Shown here: positions 28,185 through 37,852 of the stretch, piece after piece
Layout of the letters: every line of letters starts with the position of its first letter
Position numbering within the stretch: position 1 is the stretch's first letter
Assembly (NCBI RefSeq): GCF_042683245.1
Contig: NZ_JBHUJB010000073.1
Span: 62,001-126,000, forward strand
Direction: 5' to 3'
DNA from: Rubritalea tangerina
GTDB taxonomy: Bacteria > Verrucomicrobiota > Verrucomicrobiia > Verrucomicrobiales > Akkermansiaceae
DNA length: 64,000 nucleotides
Position numbers and translations under genes: made by a program
The notes under the pieces: generated by a model
The model's input: the letters and a program-made list of their open reading frames with translations, nothing else
Told to the model about the DNA's origin: nothing
Database searches by the model: none

Positions 28185-29663
28185 CTACTTTTCAGGATGT
28201 AGATACTCGAGATACTTCCAGCCGTCCTTTGGAAACTTCCCTTTCGTGGCGTCGCGTACGGATTGGTGTTCGTCGGTAAGTTGCTTGAGCTTTGCTGGGG
28301 TAGCTGCCCAGTCGTCGGTCTCTTTCATCCAGGCCTGCAGAGCTTTCTTGAGGCGTACTTCGACATCTTTGACCTCTGGTTTTCCAGCAAGGTTGTGGAA
28401 CTCCCACTCGTCGTTCTTAAGGTCATAGATCTGGTATTCAGGTGGAGTGAGCCATGTCTGATAGACTTTCTTGAGGTTGTCAGGAAGCGCTTTCATTTCC
28501 TCTTCCGTATAGGAACACTTTTTCCACTTTGATTGGGTGATGTAGTCGACGGCGCCGCGGTCTTTTTCTCCCTCGGCTACGAGTGGTGACCAAATGATTT
28601 TGTAGCGCTCATCACGTAGTGCGCGCTGCGGGAAGTAGAGGTTGATAGCGTCGCAGTTGCGCTCACAGACGAGATACTTACGCCATTCTTTTGTCTGCCC
28701 GGTGATCATCGGGACTAGGCTCTTACCTGGCAGGTCTTTTGGAGTCTCGACTCCTGCTAGATCACAGAAGGTGGGCATGAGATCGATGGTCGACACGAGG
28801 TTTTCAGAGCGAACACCCGCTTTGACCTTCTTCGGCCACTTCACGATATATGGCACTTTCATGCCGGCTTCAGTGGCAAAGATTTTCCCACGAGGAAGCT
28901 GAGCGCCGTGGTCTCCGATGTAGATGACAATGGTGTTTTCCATCTTGCCTGACTTCTCTAACTCGACAAGAAGTTCTCCGATGCAGTCATCGAGGCGCAT
29001 CATGCAGTTGTAATAAGCAGTCACGATCTCGTGCATCCGCTCATTCGCCTTGCCGATGTATGGAATCGTTCCTACTTGATCTGGAGTGAGTGGTTTGGCG
29101 GGGCGGCCCTGCACTTGGTTTTGCAGCGGGTGGTGGGCATCCGGGTAGTTGACCGTGAGGAAGAATGGCTTCTCACCAGCAGCTTTGAAAAACTCAGCTG
29201 ACTTCTCAGCATAGGCTGCTAGGTTCTTCTTGGCGAAGTTGCTGTTCTTGATCGCACGGAAATCCACAAAGTCTTCCACGGCGTCGGCTGGATTGACGTG
29301 GGTTTTGCCCAGCAAGCCAGTGTGGTAGCCAGCCTTTTGCATCACCGAATAGGTCGTTGGCCACTTCTTGAACATTGCATACTTGTGCGTAGCGAGTCCA
29401 ATTTGGCCGTTCTGGTGTGGGTAAAGGCCGGTAAAAATGGTGCCACGTGATGGGCTGCACACCGACTGGGTCACGTAGCCGTTTTCGAAGAGCATGCCGT
29501 CTTTTGCAAGGCTATCGATATGCGGTGTTTTGACGTTCTTGTCTCCGTAGCATGCGATCTCCTGGCCATTGTCTTCTGAGACGATGAGAAGGATGTTAGG
29601 ACGGTCGGCCGCCTGGAGTGAAACCGCGGCACAAAGTGCGGCGAGGATGACTTTAAGTTTCAT
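28185..29663 (-). CDS. Secreted sulfatase, sulfamidase-like (S1_8 type)
   Basis: The 492-residue protein has a signal peptide (MKLKVILAALCAAVSLQAAD). The metal site is VSEDNGQEIACYGD, a form with SEDN that is typical of N-sulfoglucosamine sulfohydrolase-like sulfatases. The formylglycine motif is CSPSRGTIFTG with C69. GLLGKTHVNP replaces the usual GKWH; this too is normal for the group. It is the last gene of a six-gene minus-strand run (36230 down to 28185) whose base composition and codon choice differ from flanking genes. It probably removes N- or O-sulfate from an amino sugar. Confidence 0.9.
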   Translation of the reverse strand: MKLKVILAALCAAVSLQAADRPNILLIVSEDNGQEIACYGDKNVKTPHIDSLAKDGMLFENGYVTQSVCSPSRGTIFTGLYPHQNGQIGLATHKYAMFKKWPTTYSVMQKAGYHTGLLGKTHVNPADAVEDFVDFRAIKNSNFAKKNLAAYAEKSAEFFKAAGEKPFFLTVNYPDAHHPLQNQVQGRPAKPLTPDQVGTIPYIGKANERMHEIVTAYYNCMMRLDDCIGELLVELEKSGKMENTIVIYIGDHGAQLPRGKIFATEAGMKVPYIVKWPKKVKAGVRSENLVSTIDLMPTFCDLAGVETPKDLPGKSLVPMITGQTKEWRKYLVCERNCDAINLYFPQRALRDERYKIIWSPLVAEGEKDRGAVDYITQSKWKKCSYTEEEMKALPDNLKKVYQTWLTPPEYQIYDLKNDEWEFHNLAGKPEVKDVEVRLKKALQAWMKETDDWAATPAKLKQLTDEHQSVRDATKGKFPKDGWKYLEYLHPEK

Positions 29664-29675
29664 ATTGGATTGAGG

Positions 29676-30914
29676 CTAGTTCTTGGAGTTTTTGAGGATC
29701 CATTCGGGGTGGACGATGGCCATGTAGATGCCTAAGGCGGCCCCAGTATTGTGGTCGGCTTTACCTTTGATTTTGTTCCATGGGATGTTCTTGTTGGCGC
29801 CTTCGAAGATGAAGCCGAGGTTGCCGTCGGGAAGGTGAACGAGGCCATTGTAGCCGCAGATCCAGCCGGGGGTGAGTAGTGACTTGTGAGGGAAGGTCTT
29901 GCCGCCATCGGATGATAGGAAGATTGCGCCGTTGCAGCGTGCTGACTGCTTTGAGTCCTCTTTGCCGCGCACTAGACTGGCAGCTTCCTCTTCGAGAGCA
30001 ATTTTGTTGGCATGCTCTGGGCCAACCGGTCCGGCGAGTGCGAGGTAAGCGGTGCCGTTGTGTTTGAAGGTCAGAGCGGAGTTGTTGCATGAAGCCCAGA
30101 TCTCTGCCGCTGACTTTTGCTGTGGTGTCCAGGTTGCTCCTCCATCCGAGCTGGTCGAGTGGAGCATACCAAAGCCATTGGTGCGATGGAATAGGTGGAG
30201 TTTGCCGTCAGGTGTTTCACAAGCGGTAGCTTCTTTGCGACCTTTGTTCTTCACGCCGATGTCGCGGGTCCTCCAGGTTACTCCGTGGTCGCTGCTAGAG
30301 AACCAAGTAATCTTGCTACCACAGCCGCCGGGGATGATCAGCTGGCCCTTGTTCTTCCCGTGTTTGACCTGTAACCCGTTACTGCCGCCAAAGACACAGA
30401 TACCGCCAAGGTCCGGTAAAATCTCTTTTGGTTTCGACCAAGTCAGACCTTCGTCGTCTGAGTAGATCATAAACTGTTGGCATGGCTTCTTCTCGTTGCT
30501 GTCAGGGTCATTGAAGATGATGTTGTAGACCAGTAGAACGCGGTCCTTTATTTCATCGTATACCAGCGTGGTGGGGAGGACTGAGTTCATCCCGTGGTCC
30601 GCGATGAGAGTCACATCCGACCAAGTCTTCCCACTATCGCTGGAACGCTTGAGTAGCATGTCTTGATGCGCGCGGTCGTTTTTCCCACGAACATGGTGAG
30701 GGCCGAAGGTAACTAACAATGTGCCATTTTTGGTGACAACTGCGTTCGGCTCACGGAAGTATTTGTATTCCTTTTCAAGACCTGGTTTTCCTTTCACCTT
30801 GAGCTCGTCGAGCGATGAGATCTTAACGATCTTCGGTTTGGGGGTATCCTTTGCTGCTACATGGCTGAGACATGCTGCAGTCACTACAGAGCCAGCGATA
30901 AGTATTGCTTTCAT
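29676..30914 (-). CDS. Secreted sialidase-like Asp-box propeller, FREP variant
   Basis: The 412-residue protein has a signal peptide (about residues 1-22). The N-terminal motif is FREP (53-56) followed by VTKNGTLLVTFGPHH, with a glutamate where sialidases have isoleucine (FRIP). Asp boxes include SSDSGKTWS, SDDEGLTWS, SSDHGVTWR and SSDGGATWT. The gene is 13 bp from the sulfatase at 28185, so translation is probably coupled. The motif change is shared with the next gene (30934) and suggests a subgroup acting on another terminal sugar, or a non-catalytic binder. Confidence 0.78.
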   Translation of the reverse strand: MKAILIAGSVVTAACLSHVAAKDTPKPKIVKISSLDELKVKGKPGLEKEYKYFREPNAVVTKNGTLLVTFGPHHVRGKNDRAHQDMLLKRSSDSGKTWSDVTLIADHGMNSVLPTTLVYDEIKDRVLLVYNIIFNDPDSNEKKPCQQFMIYSDDEGLTWSKPKEILPDLGGICVFGGSNGLQVKHGKNKGQLIIPGGCGSKITWFSSSDHGVTWRTRDIGVKNKGRKEATACETPDGKLHLFHRTNGFGMLHSTSSDGGATWTPQQKSAAEIWASCNNSALTFKHNGTAYLALAGPVGPEHANKIALEEEAASLVRGKEDSKQSARCNGAIFLSSDGGKTFPHKSLLTPGWICGYNGLVHLPDGNLGFIFEGANKNIPWNKIKGKADHNTGAALGIYMAIVHPEWILKNSKN

Positions 30915-30933
30915 GGGATATGGCGTGGCTTGG

Positions 30934-32016
30934 TTATTTCATCAAGGCGTCGATCTTGAGCGTCTTGTATTCGATGTCTTTGTAGTGGGATGTCTCGTAA
31001 AATAGACCGACGGTGTTCGCGTCTAACTGAAGCATTGCAGAGTACTTGACATATTGGTCAGATACCAGCTGCGTCTGGTTTTTCCATGAAGCTCCTCCGT
31101 CCTTGCTGACGAAGAGCGTGCAGTTGTTGAGTTTTCCTTTAGGCGCGGACAGCCAAACAGTATTGGTGAGTTTTCCAGCTTTATCGGTCAGTGTGATAGA
31201 GCAGCCGTTGCTAATGCGGGCGTTGTATAGCAAGGTGCCATCTTTGAGTTCTGTCACTCTGGCTTCACAGGACATGTTCATGCCGTTGGTTTTTTCTATC
31301 TCTGGAGTCGTAATCTCAGAGAACTTCCAGTTGGCACCATGGTCATCACTGATCCAAACCCCAACGTTCTTGTTGTTTACCTTTCCGGTCGGAGTCATAT
31401 CACGCTTGTCACCGCCCGCGATAATCAACCTGCCAGCATGCTTACCGACTGTTAGCTGACGGCCCTCGCTGGCTCCAAAGTGGGCGTTGCCGCCGGTCAT
31501 GTTGGAGATGTCTTTAGGTTTACTCCAGGTCTTGCCATCATCATCGGAATGGACCATGTAGGCTGTGGTGAAGGGCTTGCCGTCATCATGGAGCTTTTGG
31601 TAGATGTCTTTGGTGGCAGCATAACCGCGGCCTTTGATCGAGCTGTAATCCCAGTTGTAGACAACATAGAGGAACATCAAACGGTTCTTCTGTGCGTCAT
31701 AGACGAGTCCGTGGCTTTGGCAGGAGTGGTTGCCATGCTCTGCCGCAACGATAAGCGGGCTCCATGTTTTACCTTGGTCATCCGAGTAGCGGATTACCAA
31801 GTCCTGTCCAGAACGCTCCGGCCAGCTGAGGCGATTACCTGCGTGTACTCCAACAACGATACGGCCTGAGTTTGTTTTGACTGTTACTGGTTCACGGTAG
31901 CATTCGTATTTGTGGTCGCCGAGTTGATCGACCTTTGCTCGAAATACAGGCGTGGCGTCTTGTGCAACAAGTGACGAGGTGGCTAATGCTAGGATTGGGA
32001 TGATGAGATTCTTCAT
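30934..32016 (-). CDS. Secreted sialidase-like Asp-box propeller, YREP variant
   Basis: The 360-residue protein has a signal peptide (MKNLIIPILALATSSLVAQD). The arginine motif is YREP (40-43), then SGRIVVGVHAGNR. Asp boxes include YSDDQGKTWS, SDDDGKTWS, SDDHGANWK and SKDGGASWK. It is the middle of three consecutive propeller genes (29676, 30934, 32054), with 20-37 bp gaps. Tandem duplication followed by divergence explains the set, as the three keep the same length and order of blades. The substrate is not established. Confidence 0.78.
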   Translation of the reverse strand: MKNLIIPILALATSSLVAQDATPVFRAKVDQLGDHKYECYREPVTVKTNSGRIVVGVHAGNRLSWPERSGQDLVIRYSDDQGKTWSPLIVAAEHGNHSCQSHGLVYDAQKNRLMFLYVVYNWDYSSIKGRGYAATKDIYQKLHDDGKPFTTAYMVHSDDDGKTWSKPKDISNMTGGNAHFGASEGRQLTVGKHAGRLIIAGGDKRDMTPTGKVNNKNVGVWISDDHGANWKFSEITTPEIEKTNGMNMSCEARVTELKDGTLLYNARISNGCSITLTDKAGKLTNTVWLSAPKGKLNNCTLFVSKDGGASWKNQTQLVSDQYVKYSAMLQLDANTVGLFYETSHYKDIEYKTLKIDALMK

Positions 32017-32053
32017 GGTTAAGAATGTTGATTTAGGGCTTCAGTTGCTGCGG

Positions 32054-33223
32054 TTATTTTTTGTCTTCTCCCTTGCTAGAAACACGTTGGAAAACGATGT
32101 CATTGAGGAGCATGCGGTTGCCTTGTTTCTGACGGCCACGTTCAGCCAGAATGCCGATATCGCCGTTTTTCAGGACAACTAAAGCACTGTAGCCAAAGTG
32201 ACCTTCACCATTCAGTTTAGCAATTTCCTGCCAGGTCTTGCCTTCATCGTCACTGCGGTAGAGGCGTCCTTGTGTTCGACTTTGTGTTGGGGTTGCGAGG
32301 TAGAGTGACTTGCCATCGCTGATTAGATCCACCTCACAGCGCCAGGTGTGTGGCTGAGGAAATGGCGTGGTATCGCTCCAGGAGTTTGTCTTGCGATTAT
32401 ACGTCATGTTGAGGCGTTTGGGGGAGATGCGGGTGGTAACGAAATACTTTCCATTTGAAACAGGAATCACGGCTGTTTCGTTGCCCTTGACTGGCATGAG
32501 CGAAGAAACCTCGAAGTTCTTTAGGTCCTTGGTCCAAACAAGGCGAGCCATCCGTTCTCCGCCTTCTTTTAGGCTACCAGTGATTGCAAAAAGAAGAGAT
32601 CCATCCTGATCAATCTGCAGGGACGTTGGCGATGGCCAATAGTTTTTGACCTCAGGCATGTCGATCTTGGCCTCGACTGGTTTTGACCAACTCTTCAAAT
32701 CTTTCGAGGTGACAAACCAGCACTTGCTCTTGCTCAAGTAGACGCCGACAAACTGCTTCATGCCAGGGTGCCAAATGACTTGTGATTCCTGGGTCCGCTC
32801 AGTCATCGGGAAATCAGTTTCTGGACGGCCTGCTATATTTTTATAGTCGGTGCTGAAGGTGATTTTTTCCCATGTCTTTCCTTCGTCGTTAGAAACCGCA
32901 AAGAACGTGGTGCTGATCGAGTGATCACCATCTTTGTTGCAGCGACAAACGATGGTGGCTAATAAGCGCCCATCAGGTAAGACTGACATGTCGGGGATGC
33001 GGTATTGGCACACGCCATATTTGTCCCGGAAGAAGGTCACCTTTTTCCCGTCTCGAACAAATGAGCCACTGCGAAAGACAAGGGTTTCGTTCTCTTTGTA
33101 TGTAGGGTAGGTGAGTTTGGTCTCGTCGGACTTCGTCGTTTGCTCTGCTGCCTGAGTTAAAGCTAGTGGCGATAGCAAGGCGAGGCTTAGCGTCGATAGG
33201 AGTATGTTCTTTTTCAATCTCAT
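32054..33223 (-). CDS. Secreted exo-alpha-sialidase-like protein, YRIP type
   Basis: The 389-residue protein has a signal peptide (about residues 1-26). The canonical motif YRIP lies at 74-77 and is followed by LPDGRLLATIVCRCNKDGD. Asp boxes include SNDEGKTWE and SDDEGKTWQ. Of the three propellers in this run it is the only one with the complete sialidase arginine motif, so it is the best candidate for sialic acid release here. The gap of 30 bp to the sulfatase at 33254 supports one operon. A cysteine pair (VCRC) near residue 92 could form a disulfide. Confidence 0.78.
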   Translation of the reverse strand: MRLKKNILLSTLSLALLSPLALTQAAEQTTKSDETKLTYPTYKENETLVFRSGSFVRDGKKVTFFRDKYGVCQYRIPDMSVLPDGRLLATIVCRCNKDGDHSISTTFFAVSNDEGKTWEKITFSTDYKNIAGRPETDFPMTERTQESQVIWHPGMKQFVGVYLSKSKCWFVTSKDLKSWSKPVEAKIDMPEVKNYWPSPTSLQIDQDGSLLFAITGSLKEGGERMARLVWTKDLKNFEVSSLMPVKGNETAVIPVSNGKYFVTTRISPKRLNMTYNRKTNSWSDTTPFPQPHTWRCEVDLISDGKSLYLATPTQSRTQGRLYRSDDEGKTWQEIAKLNGEGHFGYSALVVLKNGDIGILAERGRQKQGNRMLLNDIVFQRVSSKGEDKK

Positions 33224-33253
33224 GGTGTAAGCGGAGAAATGGATGGGTGGATT

Positions 33254-34687
33254 CTATTTGTTAGCTTCCTCAAACATCTTGAGGTGCGGCCAGACGAAGC
33301 CTTTTTTGCGATACTTGATCTTCTGGTGTTTGATTTGTTCGTCCTGAAACGCGTCTAGATTCTTCTTATCACCGAGTGGGTCTTTGATTTCAGTCTGGAA
33401 CTTCTTCATCTCGGCGATGAGGCGAGATTTGATCTCTTGATGCGCTTTGCTGCTGGCCAGATTTTTCCACTCGTATGGATCTTCTTGGAGATCGAAGAGT
33501 TCATACTCGTCAGGGAAGAGGAATGACTTCACGTGTTGATCCGCAGGCAGCTTGCTGTTGGTGTAGCGAGATGCTGCTAGCAGGTTCTTGTGGCGGTACG
33601 GATTGTAGATGAGTTTGTAGCGATCATCTCTGATAGAGAACTGCAGGTATTGGAGACTAGGGGCTGATCCAGTCGTAAACGTGTGGATATACTCGTGACC
33701 TTTGGTTTCGCCTTTATCGATTTTGAGGAGGTTGTTACCAGGGAGTTTGTTCTTGGTCTTGATGTCACAGACATCGAGCATAGTTGGTAGAATATCGATG
33801 GTCGAAACCATCTGCTTTTCCACTTTGCCTTTTGAGAATGCTTTCGGGTAGTTCACGATCATTGGGATACGTACTCCACATTCGTAGGAGCTACCCTTCG
33901 CGCGTGGGAAGTCAGCACCGTGGTCAGAGATGTAGACGATCATGGTGTTGTCGCGTAGCTTAAGCTCCTCCATATTCTTAAGCACCATACCGATTCCTTC
34001 ATCGAGTCGGTTCATGCAGTTGAAGTAGTTTTCGAGCTCTTTACGCAGGTAGTCCGAGTCGGAGCCAATCCATGGGAATACCTTGGTGACAGGCTTTGCC
34101 AACACTGTTGGATAGCCGTTCTTTGATTTGCCCACATACTTGCGGTGGGCATCAGGATAGTTGATGATCAGACAGAATGGCTTGTTTGCCTTTTTAGCAT
34201 TCTGCATCACCTTTTTTGCCTCATCAGCATACTTCTTGATGCTGATGGTTTTGCCGAAGTTGGCTTGCGGAATCGCTTTGTGGTCGACGAAGTTGGTGAC
34301 CAAGTGCTCTGGGTTGACATGCACTTTACCAAGGAATCCTGTGTAGTAGCCCGCCTGTTGGAAGTAGGAAGGCATCGTCTGGAAATCCTTGTAGAACGAG
34401 AACTTGTGGGTCGCTAGGCCGATGTGACCAGTTTGGCGGGTGTACAGACCGGTGAGGAATACTGCACGCGATGGACTACAAACTGAGTAGGGGACATAGG
34501 CTCGGGTGTAGCGCACGCCATCTTTAGCCAAAGCATCGAGAGCTGGTGTATGGACGCGTTTTTCGCCGTAACAGCCAATATGCTCGCTGTTGTCTTCGGA
34601 GACGATGAATAGGATGTTAGGTCGGTCAGCTGCTTTTAGGGCGGAGAGCCCTAGTACGAAGCTAATGAGTAGGTTTCTGAGTATCAT
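33254..34687 (-). CDS. Secreted sulfatase, sulfamidase-like (S1_8 type)
   Basis: From the ATG at 34687 the protein is 477 residues with a signal peptide (MILRNLLISFVLGLSALKAA). The ATG at 34765 adds 26 residues that overlap the upstream gene and lack signal character. The metal site VSEDNSEHIGCYGE and formylglycine motif CSPSRAVFLTG (C70) match those of the sulfatase at 28185 (VSEDNGQEIACYGD, CSPSRGTIFTG), so the two are paralogues within one operon. Two sulfatases of the same subgroup in one run suggest the glycan carries sulfate at two related positions. Confidence 0.9.
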   Translation of the reverse strand: MILRNLLISFVLGLSALKAADRPNILFIVSEDNSEHIGCYGEKRVHTPALDALAKDGVRYTRAYVPYSVCSPSRAVFLTGLYTRQTGHIGLATHKFSFYKDFQTMPSYFQQAGYYTGFLGKVHVNPEHLVTNFVDHKAIPQANFGKTISIKKYADEAKKVMQNAKKANKPFCLIINYPDAHRKYVGKSKNGYPTVLAKPVTKVFPWIGSDSDYLRKELENYFNCMNRLDEGIGMVLKNMEELKLRDNTMIVYISDHGADFPRAKGSSYECGVRIPMIVNYPKAFSKGKVEKQMVSTIDILPTMLDVCDIKTKNKLPGNNLLKIDKGETKGHEYIHTFTTGSAPSLQYLQFSIRDDRYKLIYNPYRHKNLLAASRYTNSKLPADQHVKSFLFPDEYELFDLQEDPYEWKNLASSKAHQEIKSRLIAEMKKFQTEIKDPLGDKKNLDAFQDEQIKHQKIKYRKKGFVWPHLKMFEEANK

Positions 34688-34709
34688 AGTGTGAAGGTGA
34701 GTGTTTTTT

Positions 34710-36230
34710 TTACTTGGAAATGTTGATTTCGAATGGTGAAGCAATGTGGCCGTGTTTGTTGCCAAAATTGGGGCGAGGCATAGGGAATGGATTCCATGCG
34801 TAGCGCACAGACTTTGGTGCTTTAACTGAAGATGTTAGAACGAGTGTGGAGCCTTTGATTGTTGGCGTTGCCTTGACGTAGGCTCCATCGGCTCCCGCTA
34901 ATTCGAAGTGCTCAAGCGGTTTGTTGCCAACAGCCTGAAGACCTTCAGCGTAGTCGAAATGCACCGTTACCTCGGACCCTTTGGCTGTTGCCTCTTTCAC
35001 AAGAGGCCCAGTGGCTAGGACTTTGTTGCCTTTGAAAACATTTTCGAGAGCGAGGTAGGCAAGGCGGTTGCCGACTTCGACCTTATCAGCCGGGTGGACA
35101 TTGGTCTTGCGGCGCACGTCAGCGGTGTCGATGGTGACTGCCATGCCAATGTTAGGCTCTGCTGTAACAAACTTGCGTTGGCCGTCACGGAACTCAGGCC
35201 AAGTAGGGCGATTGACTGATGGAAGTTGCACGTAGTAAACTGGGAAGTCACCGAGGCCCCAATGTTTGCGCCAGTCGCGCACCATCATTGGGAAAAGAAG
35301 ATTGTGGAGGTCTGGGTTCTTTTGGTTTGTTTCGCCCTGATACCAAATGGCTCCATTGATTGTGTATGGCATGAGAGACTTCACGCCCATGTCAAAGAGA
35401 ATGCTGGGCTCCCATGGGTGGTGGTAGGGAAACTTGCCGAAGACGATCTTTTCACCCGGCTTTAAGGCGTTCTTGAAGTTTTTCGCCGCTTGCGGAGTGC
35501 TGCACTCTTTTGAGTATGGCCAGTTTTTGACTAAGGCAGCGGTGCGCTTGTTGGCCATGAGTGTTTCGTTGGAAATGAAGGCTTCTGTTGGAGAACCACC
35601 AGCTGCTGTGTGCAGAATGCCGATAGGCACCTTCAGCTCTTCGTGCATTTTCTGGGCGAAGATCAGGGCTACTGCAGAGAACTTGGGGGCTGTTTGCTGA
35701 GCACTGATTTCCCAGCCACCTGCGTAGATGGCTTTGTTCTTGAGGATCTCGAGTTGCTTTTCGTTGTAAACTGGCTTTGGGGAAATGATGCGTTGGCGGT
35801 TGTAGAAACGGATCTGCGCATTGTTGGACTTCGCGAGCACCGGCTGGCCGGCGCCTCCACACTGCTTCAGAGTCCATGCCATGTTAGACTGACCATTGGC
35901 ATGCCAGACTTCACCAACTAGCACATCTTTAATCGTGATCGTGTTTTCGCCTTTGATAGTGATCGGGCGTCCTGTAGCGCTTGCTTTTTGAGCTGGCAGT
36001 TGAACGATCCATTTTCCATCCTTGGCCGTGGTTGTGGCGACTGTTTTTCCTGCGAAGTTCACTGAGATTTTTTCTCCGGGATTCGCAGTGCCGAAGATGT
36101 TTACTGGTTTGTTACGCTGGATCACCATGTGATCGGCGATGACTTCAGGCAGTTTCACGTCGGCGTGTGCAGAGAGCGACAATAGCGATACGCTGGTGAT
36201 TAAGGTTGCTATGGTAGAAGTTGGATTCAT
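34710..36230 (-). CDS. Secreted sialate O-acetylesterase
   Basis: From the ATG at 36230 the protein is 506 residues with a signal peptide (about residues 1-24). The sequence begins with VIADHMVIQRNKPVNIFG, the usual N-terminal beta-domain of sialate O-acetylesterases. Block I is ANGQSNMAW (GQSN 113-116, serine nucleophile), and WYQGETN carries the second conserved block. It removes O-acetyl groups that block sialidase action. It is the first gene of the six-gene minus-strand run, with a perfect TATAAT 15 bases upstream of the ATG. It is related to the N-terminal part of the protein at 61819, but lacks that protein's second hydrolase domain. Confidence 0.88.
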   Translation of the reverse strand: MNPTSTIATLITSVSLLSLSAHADVKLPEVIADHMVIQRNKPVNIFGTANPGEKISVNFAGKTVATTTAKDGKWIVQLPAQKASATGRPITIKGENTITIKDVLVGEVWHANGQSNMAWTLKQCGGAGQPVLAKSNNAQIRFYNRQRIISPKPVYNEKQLEILKNKAIYAGGWEISAQQTAPKFSAVALIFAQKMHEELKVPIGILHTAAGGSPTEAFISNETLMANKRTAALVKNWPYSKECSTPQAAKNFKNALKPGEKIVFGKFPYHHPWEPSILFDMGVKSLMPYTINGAIWYQGETNQKNPDLHNLLFPMMVRDWRKHWGLGDFPVYYVQLPSVNRPTWPEFRDGQRKFVTAEPNIGMAVTIDTADVRRKTNVHPADKVEVGNRLAYLALENVFKGNKVLATGPLVKEATAKGSEVTVHFDYAEGLQAVGNKPLEHFELAGADGAYVKATPTIKGSTLVLTSSVKAPKSVRYAWNPFPMPRPNFGNKHGHIASPFEINISK

Positions 36231-36244
36231 GACAAAAGCAGTCA

Positions 36245-36250
36245 ATTATA
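36245..36250 (-). promoter_or_regulatory. Perfect TATAAT -10 box upstream of the six-gene run
   Basis: TATAAT on the minus strand ends 15 bases before the ATG at 36230. At the -35 position only a weak hexamer (TACAAT, 17-bp spacer) is seen. If used, the leader would be very short. It is a reasonable promoter for genes 36230 to 28185. Confidence 0.4.
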
Positions 36251-36363
36251 GTGCGTTTTTGGGCCAAATTGTATCAGTTAATAGTCCTATCTAGACACAA
36301 AAACACACGAAGGTGGGGAGCTGTGGCGTTGGAAAAATGAAAGAGGCTATGCCTGGTGGATTG

Positions 36364-37710
36364 TTAGTCCCAATACTTCATGAGGAAGGTGTCGTATTGA
36401 TCTGCGACTTTCTTTTTCCAGAGTGGAGCTGGGAGTGTGGCTTCCCATTGTTTGAGTGAGGAATCGAGTTTGTTAGCGATGCTATCCTCCTGTTTGAGGA
36501 GGTTATTGGTTTCTTTTGGATCAGCGTTGAGGTCGAAGAGGAAGGTTGGTTTATCCTTGAGTGTGATGAGTTTCCATTGGCCATTTCGGATGGCGGAGGT
36601 GTTACCGCGTTTCCAATAGAGGTTGCGTTGGATGGTTTTTCCATTGGCGAGGCTGACGAGGTTGGTTCCGGGAAGGTCGAGTTCAGCGGGGGCGTTATAG
36701 CCGGCGAGTTTGCAGAAGGTGGAACCGGCATCGAGCAAGTTAACGGGTTGGGAGCAGGTTGTGTTTGCTGGGATATGACCTTTCCATTGGACGAGGAATG
36801 GTACTTTGAGGCCGCCTTCCCAGACGGTTCCTTTGCGTCCTCTGAGGCCACCGTTGTCGGTTTTCAGGTAGGTAGCAGCTCCATTATCGTTAGAGAAAAC
36901 GATGAGGGTGTTTTCTTCTAAGTTGTGTTTTTTGAGTGTGTCGAGGACGAGTCCGATGGATTGGTCCAGAGCGACGGTCATCGCTCCGAGAAGTTTTCTT
37001 CCATTGTGGTCGATATGGGAGAGTGACTGAAGGTCGTTTTCTTTGGCATGGAGTGGTGAGTGGACGGCATTGTATGCGAGGTAAGCAAAGAATGGCTTTT
37101 CTTTATTTTGGGTAATAAATTCTGCAGTGGCTTTACCGAGGTAATCGGTGAGGTACTCGGGTGACTTAATGACGGTGTCGTTGATTCGGAGTTTATGCCC
37201 ATGAGAGGCTTTATCGAGTGGCCAGAAGCTACGGCTGCCACCGAGGAAGCCGACGAAGTGGTCGAAGCCTCGATTGTTGGGGTGGAAATTTTCATGCTCA
37301 CCGAGGTGCCATTTGCCGAAGACGGCGGTTGTGTATCCTTTTTTTTGTAGGAGCGTTCCGAGGGTTGGTATTTCGGTGGGGAGACCAAACTTCTCAGATG
37401 GGACTTTCCATGCTTGTCCGCCAGTGATGTTTTCCTCGTGACCAAAGGATTGCTGGTATCTCCCTGTTAGAAGTCCCGCTCTTGATGGTCCGCAGACTGA
37501 TGCTGTGACATAGCCATTAGTGAATGTGGTGCCATTTTTTGCGATACTATCGATATGAGGGGTTTTCCAGTCTTTGCATCCGGCGTAGCTGAAGTCATCG
37601 TATCCCGCGTCGTCGATGACGATGAAGAGAATGTTAGGTTGTTTATCAGCGAGGGTTGATTGGCTGATGGCGATGCCAGCGAGAGCTGCTTTGAAGAAAT
37701 GTTTTATCAT
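36364..37710 (-). CDS. Secreted S1-family sulfatase
   Basis: The 448-residue protein has a signal peptide (about residues 1-21). The metal site VIDDAGYDDFSYAGCKDW and formylglycine motif CGPSRAGLLTG (C73) are clear, followed by FGKWHLGEHENFHP and LRGRKGTVWEGGLKVP. It is compact compared with the other sulfatases here. It stands alone, with about 130 bp on each side, so it probably has its own promoter. It is related to arylsulfatase A/GalNAc-sulfatase-like enzymes; substrate unknown. Its codon use returns to the AAA/CAA-rich style of the minus-strand genes outside the 28-36 kb run. Confidence 0.9.
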   Translation of the reverse strand: MIKHFFKAALAGIAISQSTLADKQPNILFIVIDDAGYDDFSYAGCKDWKTPHIDSIAKNGTTFTNGYVTASVCGPSRAGLLTGRYQQSFGHEENITGGQAWKVPSEKFGLPTEIPTLGTLLQKKGYTTAVFGKWHLGEHENFHPNNRGFDHFVGFLGGSRSFWPLDKASHGHKLRINDTVIKSPEYLTDYLGKATAEFITQNKEKPFFAYLAYNAVHSPLHAKENDLQSLSHIDHNGRKLLGAMTVALDQSIGLVLDTLKKHNLEENTLIVFSNDNGAATYLKTDNGGLRGRKGTVWEGGLKVPFLVQWKGHIPANTTCSQPVNLLDAGSTFCKLAGYNAPAELDLPGTNLVSLANGKTIQRNLYWKRGNTSAIRNGQWKLITLKDKPTFLFDLNADPKETNNLLKQEDSIANKLDSSLKQWEATLPAPLWKKKVADQYDTFLMKYWD

Positions 37711-37852
37711 TTGGTAATTGGGTAAAATCGGTAGGTATAGAGTGGTACTGAGCCGAATGCAGAGACTTCCTCAATAGACAGTGGTGTTTCCATCCTACCA
37801 GTTTAGTGGAGTGTGTTCAGTCATACTTTCTCTGGTGGGAGATTGGGGTGGA

